IMG/VR virus record: IMGVR_UViG_3300037349_000496
Coordinates: 1 to 33,191 of that record
From: a virus
Reading direction: 5' to 3' (one strand)
DNA: 33,191 nucleotides
Under the pieces are notes generated by a model that was given only the letters and a program-made list of their open reading frames with translations, made no database searches and was not told the DNA's origin. Positions 5,739-14,948 of this stretch are shown piece after piece. The first letter of the stretch is position 1; each line of letters opens with the position of its first letter. Made by a program: the position numbers and the translations under genes.

Positions 5739-8551
5739 TTCCCCACTCTGGCCCATGAGAAGTTGTTAAGACCAGCGCCAGTTGATGCGGTGGTAGATCC
5801 GGCTGTGGTTTGATAAGTTTTTACCGTAATCGTATCGCCGGTCAAACATGGATACTCCGTCGAGGCAGTTGTTGCGTAGGATGCGCTCGCGCTTCCATTT
5901 CCATAAACATATCCCTCGGCAATTTGCGTCCCATTTCTATAAATGGTAACGAGATAAACTTGCGCTGTCGTCATCGTGAGCGTCGTTGTGGAAAGTGTCG
6001 CGCTAAAAGAATACATCCCGCTTACCGGAATCGTCAGCGTCCCCGAGCTATAAGCGCTGTGGGTATCCCTTACTTTGGTCGCATAAGTGTAGGTTGCAGC
6101 GCTAGTGCCAATAGCAGCGCCAGAAGTATCCGTGTAAAGACCATTCACACTTTCAGTGGCAGCAATTACTGATGGGCCTGAGAGGCGGTTTATACTAAGA
6201 TTTGATGAGTTAAAAACTACGTTTGTCGTTTGCTGAGAAGAAATCTTAAACTGAAGCGTGTCGCCCGCATTTAACTGAACGCCGCCCGCCAAAGTAACGG
6301 GAAGTTGGTATCCATTTGCCCCTGCAACAAAAAAAGTAGTATTTTGTGATCCTACAAGAGTGCTTCCGTTTTTATAAGCAGACAGAGTGACGTTGTTCCC
6401 AGCTGTTACCGCGCCAGTCTGATCGAATGACACTGTTCCTGAAAATGGATAGTATCCCGTTACTGGGGCTGTAAAAACACCATTCGAAACTGATGCCGTA
6501 TTGTCGACAAGAGTTGCAATGGTGACAGTTTGCGCTGTCGAAGAAATGCTATTCGAAGGAACGCCTGAAGCAAAATAAGTGATAACCCTCGTATCCGTAT
6601 CACTCGACATACTGGTGTTGCTGCTCCAGTCCACGATGGGGACTTTAAAATACACATAAGTAGCAGCAGAGCCGGCGAAAATATTGCCATTGTTTGGAGT
6701 TGTTTGATTAGTGGTGCTCGTCTGTGAGCTAAACTGAACGTATGACTGGTTAGATGGTGGAGCGAGTACGGCCCAGGCAAATTGAGTAGCAGAGTTAAAA
6801 TTGTTTGCAGCCTGGCCGATCAGAGTATTTGGGCCAACCTTGCTCGTGTCTACGACAACATCGCCGTTTACTCCGTTAAATCCCAAAGTCATCTGAGCCG
6901 TAACTCCGGTCGTAGTTCCGTTGGTCCAGCCGCCTTGAACCTCTAAGCTATCGCCATTACGTCTAGAATAAACCGTAACCCCAGATGCAACTCCGAAACC
7001 CGTAAGGGTCGGAGTATATGCAACCCAATCCGTCATCGCCGGACCAAACGGCGCCGTCTGCGGACCTACCGAAATATCATCGAAATAAAGCGTCGTGGCA
7101 CCAGCTGTCGCATTGGCATTGTAAATTATAAAAACGAGCTGCTGAGTATTTGAATTAGTTTGAAACGTCCCGGTGGCATACCCGGTACCCGAACTTTGAG
7201 TCATAGAAAAAGCGCCGGCGGGATAAATCCATGAGCTATTTGTTGCATCCCAGGCGGCAATTCCAAAACTATTCGATGAGGTCCCGCTAAAGTTATCATT
7301 CGAGGCGCCGCTTGCGACCTGATAATAAACTTTAAACGTTAAAACCTTGGCTTGGTCCTCGGTGTCGATATTGAATGTGCCCGAAGCCAGCATGTTTCCT
7401 TGCGTGGTCGCAGCACTTGAAGCGTAAGACAGCGAATACGAGCCTTGAATTTGCGATCCACTTCGGACGGTTCCAATCGAAAGATTGCCGCTTGCGCCCG
7501 ATGCAAAAAGCGGAGTGCCTGTCGGAAGCCCATTGGAGGCAACTTGAAGTGTGCCCAGTGTCCAGCCTGCCGTGCTTCCAAGTTCAAAGTTTCCGTTTCC
7601 AATGTTGGCAGTGCCGCCCGAGGTGCTTGCGGTGTAAGCGCTGAGATAGTTTTTTGATCCGCCGCCGGCGACTGATTGCCAGGTCGGGATTGAAGTCGTG
7701 CCATTACTTGTTAAGACCTGGCTCGGGTTTCCGTAAGCTGTCCATTGTGGTCCGACGCCGCTTGTGAGTCCGCCGCCAGTTAAAACCGTGCCAATCGTCC
7801 CGGTCGGAGTGGTTTGCCATGCGCCGACGAAGTTATTGAGCCAAACGACGCCGTTATTGTTTCCAGAAGTGATGCCAGTGCCACCATTAGCGATCTGCAA
7901 AGTTCCAGCAAGCGGAGTCACCTGAAGATTGACTGTCCCCCAGCTTGGAGCAGAAGCACCATTAGAAATAAGAAGTGTATTGGCAACTCCGGATGCAAGC
8001 GAAGTGGGAGTAGCACCCGCTCCGCCGCCAAGGATTGGTTGATTTGCAGTCAGGACTCCAGATGAAGCGATTGTGGTCGAGCCCGTAAAAGCTAGAATGC
8101 CGCCCGAAGTTCCTGAAGCTATCCCGGTCCCGCCGTATGCGACGCCAACGGTTCCAACTGTAACATTTGACCCATTGAGTGCGGGCAAATCAGAAGAAAG
8201 AAGCGCTCGAAAAGCCGGAGCCGCTGGACTCCCCGAGCTCGGTCCCGATAAAAAATAATGAGCAGTCGCCAAGGTCGAGCCCGTGCCTCCAAGGGTCGTC
8301 GGCAATGCCGCCGTTGATTGCAACTGACTATAGGAATCCAAATAAGGAACTGTGTTCGGGCTTAAATAATTTGGCTGTAAAACGCCGGTGCCGTTAGGAG
8401 CGATGACGAGATTGCCATTTGTATTTGTTGTTGAAAGCGTATTACTCGAAAGGCTGATGTTGCCGATATTCATCGACGGGATGTAGCCCTGACCAAATGC
8501 GTTTGAGCCAACAAGCCAAAAAATTAAAATTAGAAATCTGATCAAATTCAT
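5735..8551 (-). CDS. Large tail fibre with an N-terminal signal peptide and C1q-like tips
   Basis: 938 residues. It opens with a hydrophobic, signal-peptide-like segment (MNLIRFLILIFWLVGSNAFG, cleavage about 20), unusual for a tail protein. The start is firm because GGGGGAG sits just upstream. Residues about 25-310 are fibre repeats rich in YGGTG, NGGTGI and LGGTGS. About 320-495 is a jelly-roll-like carbohydrate-binding module (GNGNFELGSTAGW to LYFDDISVG). The C-terminus holds two C1q/TNF-like beta domains (about 675-800 and 815-938, each with a FTAPVTGYYPFSG or LTIPVSGMYSFSA motif). It is likely a receptor-binding fibre or a host-surface adhesin. It is the last gene of the leftward late operon and abuts the outer-membrane protein gene. 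Confidence 0.85.
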   Translation of the reverse strand: MNLIRFLILIFWLVGSNAFGQGYIPSMNIGNISLSSNTLSTTNTNGNLVIAPNGTGVLQPNYLSPNTVPYLDSYSQLQSTAALPTTLGGTGSTLATAHYFLSGPSSGSPAAPAFRALLSSDLPALNGSNVTVGTVGVAYGGTGIASGTSGGILAFTGSTTIASSGVLTANQPILGGGAGATPTSLASGVANTLLISNGASAPSWGTVNLQVTPLAGTLQIANGGTGITSGNNNGVVWLNNFVGAWQTTPTGTIGTVLTGGGLTSGVGPQWTAYGNPSQVLTSNGTTSIPTWQSVAGGGSKNYLSAYTASTSGGTANIGNGNFELGSTAGWTLGTLQVASNGLPTGTPLFASGASGNLSIGTVRSGSQIQGSYSLSYASSAATTQGNMLASGTFNIDTEDQAKVLTFKVYYQVASGASNDNFSGTSSNSFGIAAWDATNSSWIYPAGAFSMTQSSGTGYATGTFQTNSNTQQLVFIIYNANATAGATTLYFDDISVGPQTAPFGPAMTDWVAYTPTLTGFGVASGVTVYSRRNGDSLEVQGGWTNGTTTGVTAQMTLGFNGVNGDVVVDTSKVGPNTLIGQAANNFNSATQFAWAVLAPPSNQSYVQFSSQTSTTNQTTPNNGNIFAGSAATYVYFKVPIVDWSSNTSMSSDTDTRVITYFASGVPSNSISSTAQTVTIATLVDNTASVSNGVFTAPVTGYYPFSGTVSFDQTGAVTAGNNVTLSAYKNGSTLVGSQNTTFFVAGANGYQLPVTLAGGVQLNAGDTLQFKISSQQTTNVVFNSSNLSINRLSGPSVIAATESVNGLYTDTSGAAIGTSAATYTYATKVRDTHSAYSSGTLTIPVSGMYSFSATLSTTTLTMTTAQVYLVTIYRNGTQIAEGYVYGNGSASASYATTASTEYPCLTGDTITVKTYQTTAGSTTASTGAGLNNFSWARVGN

Positions 8552-8560
8552 AGCTCCCCC

Positions 8561-9178
8561 TTAAGGGATAAATTGATGCTGCATAATAATAAAACCACTG
8601 CCAGGACCGCTCGAAAGTGCTGCCTGTAATTGCAAAACAGTTCCGGTTTGCGTGATTGAAAAAGTAACGCCGCCAATCGAGCCGTCACCGATGAATTCGC
8701 CAATTACAACGCGTCCAGTGCCGTTCACGTTTTGCAGATAAAGCCTTCCCGTTTCAACGGTGGCCGTGCCTCGAATGATATGGACGTCATAAATGGCGCC
8801 TGCATACAAAGAAATATCGCAAGTTTCGCCGGTGAGATTTGTGGCCGACTGCCCATCAGTTACAGCATGAGTGGTCCAGGCACCGGTCCCGCCGCCAGTT
8901 CCGCCGCTTGCCGAGACCTGATCAACGGTCCAAATCACATCACCTAACGAGTCCTCAAGAACGAATTTGTAATTGGTCGCTGAGGCCAACCAAACCTCAG
9001 CTGAAGCATTGCTATCTAAAACGACGGGATTTGTGTTCGGAGTTGCACCCGTTGAGTCAGTGTAGGTCGCAGCAGGGGTTGTTGTGCCCGCGAGATAGCT
9101 AAAAAGTTGACCGCCAATAAGCGGAGCGCCGTTATAATAAAACTGCTGCCTTAAGAATGGGGCCAGTTGGTAGCTCAT
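8561..9178 (-). CDS. Short tail-fibre/adaptor protein
   Basis: 205 residues. The first about 90 residues form a virion-anchoring type of module with the landmarks NGAPLIGGQLFSYLAGTTTP, TYTDSTGATPNTNPVVLDS and YKFVLEDSLGDVIWTVDQV, shared with the next gene upstream. After a glycine linker comes a small beta domain (GRLYLQNVNGTGRVVIGEFI, QTGTVLQLQAALSS). It probably sits in the tail as a short fibre or as a connector for the large fibre. Its ATG overlaps the previous stop (ATGA). Confidence 0.75.
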   Translation of the reverse strand: MSYQLAPFLRQQFYYNGAPLIGGQLFSYLAGTTTPAATYTDSTGATPNTNPVVLDSNASAEVWLASATNYKFVLEDSLGDVIWTVDQVSASGGTGGGTGAWTTHAVTDGQSATNLTGETCDISLYAGAIYDVHIIRGTATVETGRLYLQNVNGTGRVVIGEFIGDGSIGGVTFSITQTGTVLQLQAALSSGPGSGFIIMQHQFIP

Positions 9179-10728
9179 ACGTTAGGTAACCCCGTCGAGT
9201 AAAATAGCCCGTTGGCTGTTAGGGTCGTGAGGCTCGTTCGATAAATATTTAGATAGGCCGCTGTCCCATTGCATGTTGCCAAATATTGGCCGTCTTGAGA
9301 CCAAGACACGCCGGTCGTTGCACCGGGCGGAAGGACCGAGGGAGCAGTTTGATAGGTCAATGAATTACTTCCCGGCGTGCCGGTCGAAAAGATCGAAATA
9401 TAAGGCGATGTTGAATGACCTACCGCTAAATAATCACTTCTTGGCGAAAAGGTGACGCAGTTTCCAGTCCCGGCTGGAGTTATCGCAGGATTTGCAAGCT
9501 TTGTAAATGTAGGAGGTGCGCCGGCGATAACCTGATAAACAGTTACATAGGGCGAATTTGAATGAGAAACGGCGAGCATATTGCCATCCGGCGAAAAGGC
9601 GCAGCCCGTGGCGCTTCCTGCTGGAACGGAGCTTGGAGTTGTGATCGCCGTAAATCCCATTAAAGAACCAGAACCGCTGACCGAATAGAGAAAAATATAA
9701 GGCGATACACTTCCAACGACGGCAAGCATTGTTCCATCTGCCGAAAAGGCGCAGCCAAGACAGGCTCCCGTCGGCACCGTGCTCGGAGAAGTAAATGACG
9801 TGAGCCCGATGCCGATTCGACTCATGGGTTTAATGTAAGGACTTGTTCCCGTGACAAGAACTAAAACAGATCCATCGGGCGACCAGGCTAGGCCATTTGC
9901 AGTGACGCTTGGAGCGCTGCCCGGAACTTGGTTGTTAGATAAAAATCCGCCGGATCGCTGCCAAAGTTGGACACTGACTGAGCCTCCGCCTGGATTAGAC
10001 GAAAGGGCAACGAGTTGACCATTCGGGCTTACCGCGACTCCGGTTCCACCTCCGATGGCTGAAACAGAAGGATAACTTGCCTCATAAAAGCTTGCTGCTC
10101 CCCTTTCAAAAAAATCAACGCCGTCCGAGACAATGCCGGTTGCACATGAAACTGCTAAAAATCTGCCGTCGGGAGAAAAGGCGCAGCCCGTACTTCCAAG
10201 GAGCTCAGTATAAGCCGGCGCAATCAAAGTTGGCGACGACCAGGCGTAGTTCGGAATAATTTCACCCGACGTTACTCTGGTAAAAGACTGAATCGTGGCA
10301 AGCTTGGCATTGGTCACTTGCCCATTGGCAATCAAAGCCGTCGTGATCGCATTAGCCTGAATCAAAGACGTGGTGATCGCACCACTTGCAATATTACTCG
10401 TGCCTACTGCGCCAGAAGCAATCATGGAGCTCGTGACATAAGCCGGCGGCAAATATGAAACCTGATCAACGGTATCAATGACGTTACTCGATGAATCAGT
10501 CAGCACAAATTTATAGGCCAAAGAGCTCAGCCAAACCGTACAGCGCCCATAAGCATCAAGCACAACTGGATTTGTGTTCGGCGTGGCGCCGGTGGAATCA
10601 GTGTAAGTCGCTTGCGGAGTCGTGGTGCCAGCCGCATAGGTATTTAATAATCCGCCAGAAAGTGGTGCGCCCGTCGTGGGATTAAAAAACTGCAAATATG
10701 GGCTTGGCATCAGTTGATACTGAGACAT
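9175..10728 (-). CDS. Tail fibre with a seven-bladed WD40-like propeller
   Basis: 517 residues. Residues 1-about 95 are the same anchoring module as the neighbouring short fibre (GGLLNTYAAGTTTP, TYTDSTGATPNTNPVVLDAY, YKFVLTDSSSNVIDTVDQV). A short helical linker of S/T-I-A-A repeats follows (about 98-150). Then come seven repeats of about 45 residues, each starting G-[CVL]-[AS]-[FW]-S-x-D-G-x-x-L-A-V and most with SPY.. strands (GCAFSPDGRFLAVS, GVAVSPNGQLVALS, GLAWSPDGSVLVLV, GCAFSADGTMLAVV, GCAFSPDGNMLAVS, CVTFSPRSDYLAVG, GVSWSQDGQYLATC). Seven blades make a closed propeller, suggesting a receptor- or glycan-binding head. An ATG directly follows the TAA of the ejection gene. Confidence 0.82.
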   Translation of the reverse strand: MSQYQLMPSPYLQFFNPTTGAPLSGGLLNTYAAGTTTPQATYTDSTGATPNTNPVVLDAYGRCTVWLSSLAYKFVLTDSSSNVIDTVDQVSYLPPAYVTSSMIASGAVGTSNIASGAITTSLIQANAITTALIANGQVTNAKLATIQSFTRVTSGEIIPNYAWSSPTLIAPAYTELLGSTGCAFSPDGRFLAVSCATGIVSDGVDFFERGAASFYEASYPSVSAIGGGTGVAVSPNGQLVALSSNPGGGSVSVQLWQRSGGFLSNNQVPGSAPSVTANGLAWSPDGSVLVLVTGTSPYIKPMSRIGIGLTSFTSPSTVPTGACLGCAFSADGTMLAVVGSVSPYIFLYSVSGSGSLMGFTAITTPSSVPAGSATGCAFSPDGNMLAVSHSNSPYVTVYQVIAGAPPTFTKLANPAITPAGTGNCVTFSPRSDYLAVGHSTSPYISIFSTGTPGSNSLTYQTAPSVLPPGATTGVSWSQDGQYLATCNGTAAYLNIYRTSLTTLTANGLFYSTGLPNV

Positions 10729-12468
10729 TTATTCGCTGCCTTTGCTTGCGCGGTTTTTAAGTTGGTTCATGAGTTTATCCATCGCTTTACTTCCAGGCTT
10801 TAAATCCGAAGCGCGAATCAGCATGTCTTTTGTCTTGGGATCTTTCATCATGTCGGCTTTGGATTTTGTCAGCATGTCGGCGGTGTCTTTGTCCTCATCC
10901 GCATGCTCAATAAGATTATCGTGCCCATCGCTTGCCCATTTGTCCGGGCCTTTGGTTGGGGCCGCAAGCTTTGGGCTTGTCGCCGGCATGGCATTGTCTT
11001 GCTTGGACATGTCGCTAAGTTTTGAGCCACCCCAGTTTTGTGCCGCTTTTGAAATCATAGACATTACTCCTGGGTTGGAAAGGGCTTCTTTGGTAATAAG
11101 ACCTGAATCAATTGCGACTTTTAGAGCCGCCGGCGACGAAAATAATCCGCCAATGACAGCGCCTTTTTGGCCGTCTATTAAATATCCAAGACCTGCACCC
11201 GCTATCGCATGTCCGACAACTTTGCCGGTCGTTCCTTGGGCCATAAGCTTTGGCGATCCGAAAGTTCGCATAGCCGCAAGTTTATCGGCTTCGCCGGCAA
11301 CATCGGTCCCGGTAAATTTCCCCAACCGCTCTAAGGCATCGGCATTTCTTGGATTGCCACCGCTTCCGGCTCCGAGTAATGGCGCCTCGGATTTATCATT
11401 TCGAAGCATGTTGGAATTCATGCTTTCTTCAATATCGTGAAGCTCAGACAATTGGTTATTGGCCGAAGCAACTGCAGGCTCAGCTTCATTGACCAAAGAC
11501 CTTGCGGTGGCGGCTCCTGATTTAGCGACTTTCGCAGACTCGCTTCCGAGTGAAAACACTTGACCTGTTTTTTGATAAGCGCTGTCGGCTTTGCTTTGCA
11601 GGAATTGTTTTACCTGATGAGCTTCGTCGGCGCTGATATTTCCGTCTTTTGCAAGCGATGCAACCTTACTTTGCAATTCGCTGATCTGATCAATTTGCTC
11701 AGGATAAAGCTTGGGATTAATTCCTGCTTTTCCTTTTTCGAGCGAATCAATAATTGGTTGCACCGGGATTTGCTTATCGCTTCCTTTGAGGGCTGAGGAA
11801 ATTTGGGTGTTTAATTGGTCTTTTGTCGCTTGAATGTCGCTGTTAATTTTTTCTCGGACGGCTTTTGAAGCCTCATAGGTGTCGCTATCAGAAGCTTTGG
11901 CCATGTCTTTTACGGCGTCAGCATTTTTGGCATAGGTCTCGATTTCTTTTTGTGGCACGCCCGAAAGCAATTCGCCGACTTTACCGGCGGCGTTTCTAAT
12001 TCCTGACATGGTTTTTTGAACCACCGGCAATTGCGCAGCCGCACCAAGCGCCTTTCCGGCTAATTGACCGCCGGCTTCGCCGCCGGCGCCTCGAATTCCC
12101 TCTAATGCCGGGCCAGCATAAAGGTCAGATCTGCTGACATTATCACCCAAAAGTCCCTCGCCCAGATTTTCGGCAGACTTTCCTAGGGCCGCTCCTGCTC
12201 CGGCTCCTGCTACAGCGCCCACTGGGCCGCCGCCCAGACCAAGCGCTCCGCCTACAAGCATCCCCGCAGTTGGAAGGGTTTTAAGCGCGCCGCGAGCATA
12301 GCCGCCGGCAGTACCGCCAGGTAATGGAATATCTTGCCAGCTTGATTCCTTTTTAAGAGTCGCGCCCACGGCTTTTAGCTCGTCCGGTGTCGGCGGCGAA
12401 GCATCCCATCTCGATCCAGAAATCGATTTGAGCTCGTCAGCAGTAGGAGGAGAATCATTCCAAGCCAT
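10729..12468 (-). CDS. Large DNA-ejection protein (P22 gp16 position)
   Basis: 579 residues. The N-terminus has a duplicated WNDSPPTADELKS / WDASPPTPDELKA motif, then two Gly/Ala-rich hydrophobic stretches (about 60-100: LPTAGMLVGGALGLGGG, GAVAGAGAGAALG) that could insert in membranes. A long helical middle follows (about 190-350), then a third glycine-rich patch (HAIAGAGLGYLIDGQKGAVIGGL). The C-terminus is Lys/Asp-rich. Sequence identity to gp16 is not evident. The assignment rests on membrane-active composition and on being third in the ejection trio just before the fibres, as in P22. It would leave the virion with the DNA and help form a trans-envelope channel. Confidence 0.7.
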   Translation of the reverse strand: MAWNDSPPTADELKSISGSRWDASPPTPDELKAVGATLKKESSWQDIPLPGGTAGGYARGALKTLPTAGMLVGGALGLGGGPVGAVAGAGAGAALGKSAENLGEGLLGDNVSRSDLYAGPALEGIRGAGGEAGGQLAGKALGAAAQLPVVQKTMSGIRNAAGKVGELLSGVPQKEIETYAKNADAVKDMAKASDSDTYEASKAVREKINSDIQATKDQLNTQISSALKGSDKQIPVQPIIDSLEKGKAGINPKLYPEQIDQISELQSKVASLAKDGNISADEAHQVKQFLQSKADSAYQKTGQVFSLGSESAKVAKSGAATARSLVNEAEPAVASANNQLSELHDIEESMNSNMLRNDKSEAPLLGAGSGGNPRNADALERLGKFTGTDVAGEADKLAAMRTFGSPKLMAQGTTGKVVGHAIAGAGLGYLIDGQKGAVIGGLFSSPAALKVAIDSGLITKEALSNPGVMSMISKAAQNWGGSKLSDMSKQDNAMPATSPKLAAPTKGPDKWASDGHDNLIEHADEDKDTADMLTKSKADMMKDPKTKDMLIRASDLKPGSKAMDKLMNQLKNRASKGSE

Positions 12469-13691
12469 TATTGGCCGCCCCTTTTCATTTTAAGCGCTTG
12501 CGCCTGCTGAGGAGTTATTCCATGAGTCGAGGCGTAATCTATGACGTCTTGGCTAAATTGGGATGCGGGACCTGACTTTTTGTATTGTCCTTTAGGCCCG
12601 ATCATCGACGGATCGACGCCGGCGGCTTCAAGCATGGAATTGTAAACCGTCGGTTGAGATTTTGCTAATCGCTGAAACCTTGGCAATCCTTCGACCTGAT
12701 ATTGTCTTTTTTGATCGTTGGCGACCTGCTTTTCGCGCTCGATAGTCTCGGCAAGTCGATCCGTAAACGCACTTTGATTCGCGCCTTGTGGGAGATTGCT
12801 AAGATATTCTTTAAGCGATTGCACTTTTCCGGCAGCGGTATGCGGGAGGAGCGCCTCGACGCGAGCCGAAGCTTGAGAGCCGCCGCCAAGTAGATTCGAG
12901 GCACTTTGCGCGAGCTCCTCCATTTGACGAGAATCAAGACCGCCTTCCTGATTTTTTCCTTGAGCAATGAGTTGTTCGGCCCTTTCAGCAGCATTGAGTT
13001 TTCCTTGCACAATCCCGGCTTGACCTGATCTTGCGGTCCAGCCTTTTTGCAAATGGTCCTGCAAGTCCTTCACATCTTTTTGGTCATTTTCGAAATTAAA
13101 TTTCTGGCGCTGAAGAGCTAAGTCCTGCGACTTTAAATTGAACTCCTTATTCTTATTTGCCTGCTCCATTTGCTGAGCAGCGGTCAATGTATGGTATTGC
13201 ATGCTTTTGACAAAATCATCGCCGGGATATTGTGGCGACAACGTGTCCGCGTTTGGGAGTTTATAGGCGGAAGCCGTTTGAATCATTTTAGTCCATTGGG
13301 CCTGCTTTACCTCTGGCGGCGCCGAGACATCTATCCCCCACGCCAATTGTTTTCCAAGCTCGGCCTGCTTTGTTAAAAGACCCATCCGAGCTTCTTGGGA
13401 TTGAATATCATTGGTTGCAAATTGTTGTTGAAGGGCGACTGCTTTTGTCGGAGCGGTCTTTGCAAGGTCTGAAAGTGCCCCTTGCCGGTTTAGCGTCGTA
13501 GATCCATCGGGATTAGTGATAATATTATCCGCGAAAGCTTTTCTTGTCGCCTGGTCGTCGGAGAGGCTTTGTTGTTCTTGGGTGTTTTTCATCGAAAGAC
13601 TGCTCAAGGTCATAGCCTTAGTTGCCATATCTAAGGGATTAGCAAATTGTGGCGATTGACCTTGAAGCGCAATATTTGGATCTATTGGCAT
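12468..13691 (-). CDS. Internal virion/ejection protein (P22 gp20 position)
   Basis: 407 residues, strongly helical and Gln-rich. It begins MPIDPNIALQGQSPQFANPL, has coiled-coil segments (about 175-215, QANKNKEFNLKSQDLALQRQ) and a helical C-terminal domain (HTAAGKVQSLKEYLSNLPQG, then ITPQQAQALKMKRGGQ). The N-terminal pattern of a short Pro-rich leader then a Gln/Ser helix is common among podovirus ejection proteins. Function is inferred from composition and the middle place in the ejection trio. Its stop overlaps the ATG of the next gene (TAATG). Confidence 0.65.
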   Translation of the reverse strand: MPIDPNIALQGQSPQFANPLDMATKAMTLSSLSMKNTQEQQSLSDDQATRKAFADNIITNPDGSTTLNRQGALSDLAKTAPTKAVALQQQFATNDIQSQEARMGLLTKQAELGKQLAWGIDVSAPPEVKQAQWTKMIQTASAYKLPNADTLSPQYPGDDFVKSMQYHTLTAAQQMEQANKNKEFNLKSQDLALQRQKFNFENDQKDVKDLQDHLQKGWTARSGQAGIVQGKLNAAERAEQLIAQGKNQEGGLDSRQMEELAQSASNLLGGGSQASARVEALLPHTAAGKVQSLKEYLSNLPQGANQSAFTDRLAETIEREKQVANDQKRQYQVEGLPRFQRLAKSQPTVYNSMLEAAGVDPSMIGPKGQYKKSGPASQFSQDVIDYASTHGITPQQAQALKMKRGGQ

Positions 13692-13704
13692 GACTTCTCC
13701 CTAA

Positions 13705-14451
13705 TTAAAATGAATACCCACCGCCGCCGCTTAATAACGGCTGTCCCGTCACATCAACATCGGTCATCGACCCGGGAGAAGCGCTTGTTGGCGGCATCGG
13801 CTGCTGTGGTCCATATTTATTTAATAACTGTGACGTCATCCATGAGTTCATTCCTGTGCCGATTCCATTTTGGATTGCATTTGCGCCGCCGATAACACCC
13901 GAAGCTTGGGCGTTTCCAGCTTGAGTCATTAAATTTCCGGCGTTAGAGGCATAAGATCCGGCTGCCGCGTTGGTATTAGCCGTTGCCGACTGCCCGATTC
14001 CTGCAACTCCCGCGAGCCGATTATAGGCATTCTGATTTTGCGTTTGATAATTGTTGAACGCCTGCTGATAGTTTTGATTTGCAAGTCCCGTCGTATAAGA
14101 AGCTAGCGCCTGTTGCGCTCCTCCCGAACTTCCGAGTCCTCCTGCGGCCTGAGATCTTGCTAATGCCTGCTGACCTTGCTGAAGCGCAAAGGTGTAGCCT
14201 GGACTATTTTGAAACTGCGACATCGTGAAGGGTTGATTCCAGGCGGCCATATTGCTTTGAATCTGTCCAAGCGCATTGACGCCGGCAGCCTGATAAGGAG
14301 CATTGTTGGCCTGCTGAGTGGCAAACTCGGAACCCTGCAGATTGGTCGCATTATTTGCGGCATTTGCCTGAATGTTCGCCGCATTTTGAGCAGCTGCGTA
14401 TCCAATTCCGGCTGCGGCTACCGCGCCGACTGCAACGATCACTCCGGACAT
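13705..14451 (-). CDS. DNA-ejection protein (P22 gp7 position)
   Basis: 248 residues. It has an N-terminal hydrophobic Ala/Gly segment (VIVAVGAVAAAGIGYAAAQ), an Asn/Ala/Gln-rich helical body, and the block FQNSPGYTFALQQGQQALAR, RSQAAGGLGSSGGAQQALAS, YNRLAGVAGIGQSA. That block (short P-G-Y-x-F segment, then helices ending in NRLAGLAGIGQ) recurs in podovirus ejection or internal proteins. It would be expelled into the cell envelope with the DNA. The last 30 residues are Pro/Gly-rich. It overlaps the cupin gene upstream by 13 bases. Confidence 0.72.
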   Translation of the reverse strand: MSGVIVAVGAVAAAGIGYAAAQNAANIQANAANNATNLQGSEFATQQANNAPYQAAGVNALGQIQSNMAAWNQPFTMSQFQNSPGYTFALQQGQQALARSQAAGGLGSSGGAQQALASYTTGLANQNYQQAFNNYQTQNQNAYNRLAGVAGIGQSATANTNAAAGSYASNAGNLMTQAGNAQASGVIGGANAIQNGIGTGMNSWMTSQLLNKYGPQQPMPPTSASPGSMTDVDVTGQPLLSGGGGYSF

Positions 14452-14948
14452 AATCCCTCCATTGTCACTAAGGTCAAAAAATCGCTGTTATTTGTTGAAT
14501 CAAGCTCGTCGTAATCTTTCGCGTAGAGCTCTTCTTCGAGGCGGTCCAAGTCCCGCTCGTTGGTCGCGTGTATGTTTGTCCAAACGGTATCCTCATGAGC
14601 AAAGCCGACGCGCTTAATCCCGACAGCAGAGATTGAAGTAAAGGGCGGCTTAATTCTTTTTGCGCCGTTTTCAGTTAAAATTGTGATGTGCCCGGAATTG
14701 CAAATGGTAATGTCTGAATGGCGATGTATTTTTCCAATTAAAACAGTCCCTTTCGGGATAAATATTTCGCGGGCATAAAGGCCCTTAGAAAATCTGTGGG
14801 TTGTTTTTAGCTGCAAATGCAAATTAGATAGAGCGGTAATCGCTTTTTCAAATCGCTCGATCTTTTCTCGAATTAAAAACGGATCAGGAAAAACTACTTC
14901 CTCAAGGTGCATTGGCAGAAGTTCATTGAAAATTCCTAAATCACTCAC
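14439..14948 (-). CDS. Virion-associated cupin-fold protein
   Basis: 169 residues. After a helical N-terminus (about 1-50) lies a small double-stranded beta-helix: LYAREIFIPKGTVLIGKIHR (about 57-76), SDITICNSGHITILTENG, KRIKPPFTSISAVGIKRVGF and HEDTVWTNIHAT. This arrangement, with IPKGT, GKIH and TVWTNIHAT, is found in small phage proteins encoded near tail and ejection genes. His residues in GKIHRHSD and GFAHEDT could hold a metal, but no enzyme activity is indicated. Its start overlaps the previous stop by ATGA. Confidence 0.7.
   Translation of the reverse strand: MSDLGIFNELLPMHLEEVVFPDPFLIREKIERFEKAITALSNLHLQLKTTHRFSKGLYAREIFIPKGTVLIGKIHRHSDITICNSGHITILTENGAKRIKPPFTSISAVGIKRVGFAHEDTVWTNIHATNERDLDRLEEELYAKDYDELDSTNNSDFLTLVTMEGLCPE

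Noticed and set aside
5810-8397. Plus-strand frames inside the large tail fibre gene
   Set aside because: Cys/Arg/Ser-rich composition typical of antisense reading of a Gly/Thr/Ser-rich gene; no ribosome sites.
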